From: Flavobacterium sp.
GTDB taxonomy: Bacteria > Bacteroidota > Bacteroidia > Flavobacteriales > Flavobacteriaceae
Reading direction: 5' to 3'
Length of the DNA stretch: 12,230 nucleotides
Assembly: GCA_027483785.1 (NCBI GenBank)
Contig: JAIXTU010000157.1
Span: forward strand, 1-12,230
Shown piece after piece: positions 8,062 to 12,230 of this stretch. Below the pieces are notes generated by a model, which saw only the letters and a list, made by a program, of their open reading frames with translations, made no database searches and was not told where the DNA came from. The position numbers were made by a program, and so were the translations under genes. Every line of letters starts with the position of its first letter. Position 1 is the first letter of the stretch.

Positions 8062-8283
8062 TTTTTTGGGCAACTGGCCGGCGCGCTTTTAGTTGAATCA
8101 AGATGCCGGCCACCGCGCTTTCCAAGTCAAGGTACTTCTAAAAAGCTACAACAGCTAAGCGTCTTTCAGCTTCCGTTGGTCGCTAAAAGCCTGCGTGCTG
8201 TTGTACGCTTTTAAGTTCGTACGCTTGCTTTTGCAATCGCTGTTGCGAAACAAGACGTAACCAAAAGTCATGAATTGAGTCCA
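8062..8283. repeat. GC-rich, highly base-paired intergenic element (candidate interspersed repeat)
   Basis: This is most of the gene-free stretch after the permease. It is clearly richer in GC than the AT-rich sequence around it and contains nested dyads. TGGCCGGC (8075-8082) pairs with GCCGGCCA (8105-8112). A stem at 8141-8155 pairs with 8197-8212 over 15 base pairs with one bulged C (8206). AGCG/CGCT (8158-8161 with 8181-8184) can fold inside it. TCGC/GCGA lies at 8237-8240 with 8245-8248. GTACGCTT occurs twice in direct orientation (8203-8210, 8219-8226). No ATG-started gene fits. Its layout resembles structured intergenic repeats I recall from flavobacterial genomes, placed just after stop codons. 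Copy number cannot be judged from one window, so the repeat label is inference. Confidence 0.4.
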
Positions 8284-8299
8284 ATGGGTATAAAACAAC

Positions 8300-8331
8300 A
8301 AAAAAATAGGCCGCTCTTGCAAAGCGGCCTA
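8300..8331 (-). terminator. Rho-independent terminator, probably of lysA
   Basis: A perfect nine-base-pair stem (TAGGCCGCT at 8307-8315, AGCGGCCTA at 8323-8331) closes a seven-base loop. Reading the minus strand, it is followed by a run of seven T (8300-8306). Orientation fits lysA, whose stop lies about 130 bases upstream, leaving an unusually long 3' untranslated region. On the plus strand there is no T run, so it should not efficiently stop permease transcripts. Confidence 0.8.
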
Positions 8332-8339
8332 ACCCCTAT

Positions 8340-8353
8340 ACTACTTAAGTAGT
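8340..8353. promoter_or_regulatory. Perfect 14-bp palindrome ACTACTTAAGTAGT
   Basis: The sequence equals its own reverse complement over 14 bases without a spacer, which is more typical of a dimeric DNA-binding-protein site than of an RNA hairpin. It lies nine bases beyond the lysA terminator stem, inside the lysA 3' region. Its CTACTTA half-site recurs in the dyad at 8402-8421. No target gene is evident, so a regulatory role is speculative. Confidence 0.35.
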
Positions 8354-8401
8354 TCCACAAACAAAATGGAATTCAAAAATCTATCTATTTCCCAACAAAT
8401 C

Positions 8402-8436
8402 AATACCTACTTATAGGTATTTTTCGGGTATTTTTC
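8402..8436. repeat. Dyad AATACCTA/TAGGTATT followed by tandem RGGTATTTTTC repeats
   Basis: An eight-base-pair inverted repeat (8402-8409 with 8414-8421) encloses the four-base loop CTTA. It overlaps two adjacent 11-base direct repeats, aggtatttttc (8415-8425) and gggtatttttc (8426-8436), which differ at one position. On the plus strand the dyad is followed by a T run, so it could act as a weak terminator for transcripts coming from the permease side. It could equally be a protein-binding site. It sits 25 bases from the lysA stop. Confidence 0.35.
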
Positions 8437-8461
8437 CGCTGTAATTTCCTACATAAATGAG

Positions 8462-9667
8462 TTACAAATCAATTTCCACCTGATTTCGAATCAGATCTTC
8501 AAACGATTCCGGCTTTGTTATCAAATACGGTTGGCCTTTATGTATCAAAATCTCGGCAGGTTTGTATCGTGAGTTGTAGTTCGACGACATGCTGTAACAG
8601 TATGCACCTGCGTTGTGAAAAGCCAAAACGTCGCCTTCATGAATTTCGCTAATGCGTCGGTTGGTAGCAAACGTATCGGTTTCGCAGATGTAGCCCACAA
8701 CCGTGTAAAAACGTTCCTTTCCTTTCGGATTGGAAACATTGCGAATGTGGTGTTGCGAACCGTAAAGCATCGGCCGAATTAGGTGATTAAAACCACTGTC
8801 AACGCTTGCAAAAACTGTCGATGTGGTTTGTTTCACCACATTTACACGCGTTAAAAACGTTCCCGCTTCGCTTACGAGAAACTTTCCGGGTTCGAATGCC
8901 AAAGTTAGCGGCTTTCCGTACTCCTTTTGAAATTGAAAAAAGCGTTTGCTGAGCTTGCGGCCTAGTTCTTCGATATCTGTTTCGATATCTCCTTTTTTGT
9001 ACGGCACTTTAAAACCGCTTCCAAAATCGAGGAAATCCAAATTCGGGAAATGTCTTGCCGTATCGAATAAAATTTCGGCTGCATACAAAAACACTTCGAT
9101 ATCGAGTATATCCGAACCGGTATGCATGTGCACGCCGTTAATGTGCATGCCTGTGTTTTGCACAATTCGCAACACATGCGGCAACTGATGAACGGAAATA
9201 CCGAACTTACTGTCTATATGTCCGACGGAAATATTGCTGTTACCACCTGCCATCACATGCGGATTAATACGGATACAAACCGGATGCTGCGGATGTTTGG
9301 CTCCGAACTGCTCGAGAATCGACAAATTATCGATGTTTATTTGAACACCTAAAGCGGCAGCGTGCTCGATTTCGACGAGCGATACGCCATTAGGTGTAAA
9401 AATGATTTGCTCGGGTTGCATTCCGGCGTACAAACCCAATTGCACTTCTTGAATGGAAACAGTATCTAAACCCGCACCAAGACTCTTAAACAATTTAATG
9501 ATGGCTGTATGAGACAGTGCCTTCACAGCATAGTTAATACGCAAGTGTTCAATCTTCGAAAACGCTTGCTGTAACCTGTTGTATTGTGCAATAATTTTCT
9601 CGCTATCGTACACATAGGCAGGCAAAGGGAATTGTTCGGCAATTTGTTGCAGTTGCTGGTTTTCCAT
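8462..9667 (-). CDS. lysA: Diaminopimelate decarboxylase LysA
   Basis: LysA is the PLP-dependent cytoplasmic enzyme that decarboxylates meso-diaminopimelate to L-lysine, the last step of lysine synthesis. The 401-residue product has the alanine-racemase-type TIM barrel with the PLP-binding Lys49 in NYAVKA, then GAGLDTVS (64-71), HMHTGSD (180-186), the phosphate-binding glycine segment DFGSGF (214-219) and EPGK (259-262). The C-terminal beta domain holds Cys328-Glu329 in CETDTFA and AGAYCYSMSSNYN (353-365). The glycine and cysteine motifs depart from the proteobacterial forms (GGGxG, CESxD) but look like the Bacteroidota type. Other fold-III decarboxylases (ornithine/arginine or carboxynorspermidine) are less likely given the HMHTGSD and AGAY motifs. 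It is a single-gene unit with its own promoter and terminator. Confidence 0.93.
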   Translation of the reverse strand: MENQQLQQIAEQFPLPAYVYDSEKIIAQYNRLQQAFSKIEHLRINYAVKALSHTAIIKLFKSLGAGLDTVSIQEVQLGLYAGMQPEQIIFTPNGVSLVEIEHAAALGVQINIDNLSILEQFGAKHPQHPVCIRINPHVMAGGNSNISVGHIDSKFGISVHQLPHVLRIVQNTGMHINGVHMHTGSDILDIEVFLYAAEILFDTARHFPNLDFLDFGSGFKVPYKKGDIETDIEELGRKLSKRFFQFQKEYGKPLTLAFEPGKFLVSEAGTFLTRVNVVKQTTSTVFASVDSGFNHLIRPMLYGSQHHIRNVSNPKGKERFYTVVGYICETDTFATNRRISEIHEGDVLAFHNAGAYCYSMSSNYNSRYKPAEILIHKGQPYLITKPESFEDLIRNQVEIDL

Positions 9668-9682
9668 AAATCAAAATTTTGG

Positions 9683-9713
9683 CAAAAGTAAGAGAGCACA
9701 GTAGTTTTTCAAA
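9683..9713 (-). promoter_or_regulatory. lysA promoter, TTTG-N19-TACTTTTG
   Basis: Reading the minus strand, TTTG (9713-9710) is followed after exactly 19 bases by TACTTTTG (9690-9683). This matches both elements and the spacing of the Bacteroidota primary sigma-factor consensus. It is the best promoter in the window. The predicted start near 9677 leaves a leader of only about 10 bases, too short for a lysine riboswitch. Confidence 0.8.
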
Positions 9714-9790
9714 TTTTTCAACAAAATACAACATTTTAAAACAAATTGTGTTTTTTGAAACATTTTTATGAAAATGAGTTCTTTTTAAAA

Positions 9791-9815
9791 CAAAAAAGCT
9801 GCGCGAGGCAGCTTT
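9791..9815 (-). terminator. Rho-independent terminator of the peptidase-transporter operon
   Basis: AAAGCTGC (9795-9802) and GCAGCTTT (9808-9815) form a perfect eight-base-pair stem with a five-base loop. On the minus strand the stem runs into six T (9797-9792). It begins 23 bases after the transporter stop codon. It separates the peptide-uptake operon from the lysA promoter, with an AT-rich stretch (about 9714-9790) between them in which I see no gene. Confidence 0.85.
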
Positions 9816-9838
9816 ATTTGATGAGTTAAAGATATCGT

Positions 9839-11536
9839 TTATCTTACACCGTTCATCATTTTCTTAATAGCTGGCGTTAACAAAAACAATAACAAGGCTG
9901 CAAGTCCGCAAAGCACGACAAACACCATAAAGAAATCGTAGAGATTCTGAATCTCAAATCCAGCAAAAGTTGGATATATAGCGCTTATTTGATTAGTTTC
10001 CAATAATTGTAGTTGCTCGGCAGTTGGCGTAACCGACTTGTCTAAAACACCTTGTAAATCAATTCCAAGTTCGGTTGCTTTCTTGAACTTATCACCTGTT
10101 GCAGGCAGTATCGAACCTAAAGTTCCGGATAAGGCATATCCAGCGGCACTAGAAATGAAGAACACCCCGTATGCCAAAGAAGCAAATCGCTTAGGAGCTA
10201 GTTTTCCAACCAACGATAAACCAATTGGCGACAAGCACAACTCAGCAAACGTTTGAATTAGATATAACAAAATCAACCATTTAATCGCCAACAATCCTGA
10301 ATTACCTAAATCTTTTACATTATTCGCTATGATGAAATAACTAACTGCAATAAGCAATAATCCGATGGATTGCTTTACTGTCGACAATGGCTCAATGTTT
10401 TTTGCTCTCAATTTATCCCATAAAATACTGAACGGGAAAGCAAAAATTACAACAAATAGTCCATTAAAAATTTGAACCATCGATGGCGGCATATCCCAAC
10501 CAAAAATGTTTCTATCGGTTTGGTTATCGGCTATAAACGTTAACGATGAACCCGCTTGCTCAAACGCTGCCCAGAAGAAAATGATAAAAAACGACATGAT
10601 GTAAATTACCCAAATTCGCTGTGTTTCTACTTTTGTAAGCGTACTATCTAAAAGTATCAACGTTGCAAGAGCTACACCACTTCCATAAATAAAAGGATAG
10701 ATGTATAATTTTACGATGTTATCGCTATTTGTATTGAAATAGAATAGAAAGAAAACAGCAGCAAATACACTTAGCGCAATTAGGATAGCTGTGGTTGAAA
10801 ATTGTGCTTTTTGAGATTCGCCTTCTTCATAATCTCCAGCATCAGTAGCCGATGGTTTTCCGCCGATAGGCTTACCTTCTGGAGTAACAACATATTTATT
10901 CTTAAGAAAAAAGAAAATTGCAGTTCCTAAAATCATTGCTATGGAAGCCGCTAAAAATCCCCATTTAAATGCATGAACATCGCGAATTCCTCCACTATCT
11001 TTTACATCTCCAATAAGCGGACAGATAAACTGGCCAAGGAAAGCGCCAATATTAATTCCCATATAAAAAATAGTAAATGCAGTATCTAGCTTCGATTTTT
11101 CTTGCTTCGGATACAAGCTACCAACCATAGACGAGATGTTCGGTTTAAAAAATCCATTTCCAAAAACAATTATTCCTAAAGCGGTCCACATTAACGTATT
11201 TGCCAAACTTAAGTTAGCATCAAAAACACTGGCACTAAAAAAGAGTAATAATTGCCCAATAGCCATCATTATTCCGCCAAGCATAATACAATTTCTATTT
11301 CCAAAAAAGCGATCGGAAATAAATCCACCAAGCATTGGTGTTAAATAGCAAAGTCCCAGAAATCCACCGTAAATAATAGATGCATCTTCTTCTTTCATCA
11401 TTAGCGAATTCACCATAAATAAGGTTAATATCGCACGCATTCCATAAAAGTTAAAGCGCTCCCACATTTCGGTACCGAACAGAACCCAAAGACCTTTTGG
11501 ATGTTTCGATGCGCTTTGTTGACTAGTCATTTCCAT
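9839..11536 (-). CDS. POT/PTR2-family proton-dependent oligopeptide transporter
   Basis: This major-facilitator-superfamily carrier imports di- and tripeptides with protons across the inner membrane. The 565-residue protein has at least 12 membrane helices. The POT hallmark ExxERFxxYG lies at 23-32 (Glu23, Glu26, Arg27, Tyr31). GGFISDRFFG at 70-79 is PTR2 signature 1, GNGFFKPNISSMVGSLY lies at 126-142, and FYMGINIG at 157-164 is PTR2 signature 2. FEQAGSSL (325-332) and ELCLSPIGLSL (432-442) also match the family. It is longer than typical 450-500-residue bacterial members, mainly through an extra loop of about 50 residues (about 478-530) before the last helix and a charged segment at about 214-245. 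Two starts are possible, Met1 and Met3. It follows the S9 peptidase stop by 16 bases, so the two are almost certainly one operon. Confidence 0.95.
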   Translation of the reverse strand: MEMTSQQSASKHPKGLWVLFGTEMWERFNFYGMRAILTLFMVNSLMMKEEDASIIYGGFLGLCYLTPMLGGFISDRFFGNRNCIMLGGIMMAIGQLLLFFSASVFDANLSLANTLMWTALGIIVFGNGFFKPNISSMVGSLYPKQEKSKLDTAFTIFYMGINIGAFLGQFICPLIGDVKDSGGIRDVHAFKWGFLAASIAMILGTAIFFFLKNKYVVTPEGKPIGGKPSATDAGDYEEGESQKAQFSTTAILIALSVFAAVFFLFYFNTNSDNIVKLYIYPFIYGSGVALATLILLDSTLTKVETQRIWVIYIMSFFIIFFWAAFEQAGSSLTFIADNQTDRNIFGWDMPPSMVQIFNGLFVVIFAFPFSILWDKLRAKNIEPLSTVKQSIGLLLIAVSYFIIANNVKDLGNSGLLAIKWLILLYLIQTFAELCLSPIGLSLVGKLAPKRFASLAYGVFFISSAAGYALSGTLGSILPATGDKFKKATELGIDLQGVLDKSVTPTAEQLQLLETNQISAIYPTFAGFEIQNLYDFFMVFVVLCGLAALLLFLLTPAIKKMMNGVR

Positions 11537-11552
11537 ATTGTAAATTGGTTGG

Positions 11553-12230
11553 TTAAAGATTATTCTTAATAAAGTCTGTCATTTTATTGTAAAGCTGTAT
11601 ACGGGTCATGCCTCCGTAAATACCGTGATTTTTATCGGGATAAATCGCCCAATCGAATTGCTTGTTGGCTTGTACCAAAGCTTCAATCATGCGCATTGAG
11701 TTTTGTACATGCACGTTGTCATCGGCTGTTCCGTGAATCAACAAAAACTTTCCTTTCAATTGCTTCACAAAATTTATCGGCGAATTATCGTCGTAACCCT
11801 TCGCATTTTCTTGCGGTGTAGTCAAATAGCGTTCCGTGTAAATCGAATCGTAAAAACGCCAATTGGTTACTGGTGCCACTGCAATAGCCATTTTGAAGAT
11901 GTCGGAACCTTTGAGCAAACAGTTTGCCGACATAAATCCGCCGTAGCTCCAGCCAAAAATTCCAATGCGGCTTGAGTCGATGTACTCGTATTTCGCTAAG
12001 GTTTTCGCTACAAAAATCTGATCTTGAACTTCCAAATTTCCGAGATCGCCTTGCGTACATTTTTTGAACACAGCTCCTTTAAATCCGGTACCACGACCAT
12101 CAACACAAACAACAATATAGCCTTGCTGCGCCAACATTTTGAACCAAAAATCGTCGTAATCATTCCAGCTATTGCTTACTTGCTGCGAACCCGGACCCGA
12201 ATACTGATACATAAAAAGCGGATACTTCTT
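11553..12230 (-). CDS. S9 prolyl-oligopeptidase / DPP-IV-like peptidase, C-terminal catalytic domain (N-terminus beyond window)
   Basis: The frame stays open to the right edge and contributes 225 residues, the alpha/beta-hydrolase domain of a serine peptidase that normally follows a beta-propeller domain. The ATG at 12212 is internal, because KKYPLF is encoded in frame before it. All triad elements are visible: nucleophile Ser in GWSYGG (about visible residue 95), the Asp pair in GTADDNVHVQ (about 167-176) and His in DKNHGIYGG (about 199-207). The preceding DGRGTGFKG segment is typical of DPP-IV/S9B members. Such enzymes remove dipeptides from N-termini or cleave short peptides, and in Bacteroidota they are often exported, but the signal region is out of view. 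Linkage to the POT gene directly downstream fits release and uptake of small peptides. Confidence 0.93.
   Translation of the reverse strand, partial: KKYPLFMYQYSGPGSQQVSNSWNDYDDFWFKMLAQQGYIVVCVDGRGTGFKGAVFKKCTQGDLGNLEVQDQIFVAKTLAKYEYIDSSRIGIFGWSYGGFMSANCLLKGSDIFKMAIAVAPVTNWRFYDSIYTERYLTTPQENAKGYDDNSPINFVKQLKGKFLLIHGTADDNVHVQNSMRMIEALVQANKQFDWAIYPDKNHGIYGGMTRIQLYNKMTDFIKNNL

Noticed and set aside
7811..8125. Minus-strand open frame of 104 codons overlapping the permease 3' end and the intergenic element
   Set aside because: Most of it is antisense to the conserved FtsX-type C-terminus of the permease. The remainder falls in the base-paired element, and no start signal or family match is seen.
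8141..8212. Integron attC-like hairpin
   Set aside because: The 15-bp imperfect stem suggested attC, but the paired GTTRRRY/RYYYAAC core sites are not present at the ends and there is no integrase or cassette array.
8062..8214. Plus-strand open stretch of about 50 codons in the intergenic element
   Set aside because: It has no ATG start or upstream signals, and the open frame is a likely by-product of the GC-rich structured sequence. I do not call it a gene or pseudogene.
1..12230. tRNA or rRNA genes, CRISPR arrays, insertion sequences
   Set aside because: I saw no cloverleaf-like segments with a T-arm, no regularly spaced direct repeats, no transposase-like coding sequence and no terminal inverted repeats with target duplications.

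Overview
The window looks like a chromosomal segment from a member of the Bacteroidota, most likely class Flavobacteriia. Three things support this. The upstream regions carry the Bacteroidota -7 promoter element TAnnTTTG, in one case with TTTG 19 bases upstream. There are no strong Shine-Dalgarno sequences. The gene order purH-mreB-mreC-mreD-mrdA-rodA with a divergent MacB/FtsX-type permease, the LysA sequence type, and the pairing of an S9 peptidase with a long POT transporter are all arrangements I associate with flavobacteria. The species cannot be named from this sequence.

Layout. Bases 1-5098 hold a tightly packed minus-strand cell-shape operon: mreB, mreC, mreD, mrdA (PBP2) and the first 260 codons of rodA, which runs off the left edge. 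From mreC to rodA the genes overlap or sit one base apart. purH (5152-6678) lies directly upstream on the same strand and has its own -7 box. A second perfect -7 box lies just behind the purH stop and probably gives mreB an independent promoter. A 119-bp divergent region separates purH from a plus-strand ABC-type permease (6798-8048). A 413-bp gene-free stretch (8049-8461) follows, between the convergent permease and lysA. It holds a GC-rich, heavily base-paired element, the probable lysA terminator, a perfect 14-bp palindrome and a second dyad with tandem repeats. lysA (8462-9667) has the best promoter in the window. Further right, a POT-family peptide transporter (9839-11536) ends at a clear terminator. 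It is preceded, 16 bases away, by the C-terminal catalytic domain of an S9 prolyl-oligopeptidase/DPP-IV-like peptidase that runs off the right edge.

How the genes work together. MreB/C/D, PBP2 and RodA form the elongasome: RodA polymerises glycan from lipid II, PBP2 cross-links it, and MreBCD positions and activates the pair. LysA makes lysine from meso-diaminopimelate, which is also a peptidoglycan precursor, though lysA here is a separate transcription unit. The peptidase-transporter pair suggests a peptide-scavenging operon, with the S9 enzyme releasing small peptides that the proton-coupled POT carrier imports.

Most of the window is ordinary housekeeping sequence and I found no novel multi-gene system. 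The part that conventional features do not explain is the 8049-8461 intergenic region.
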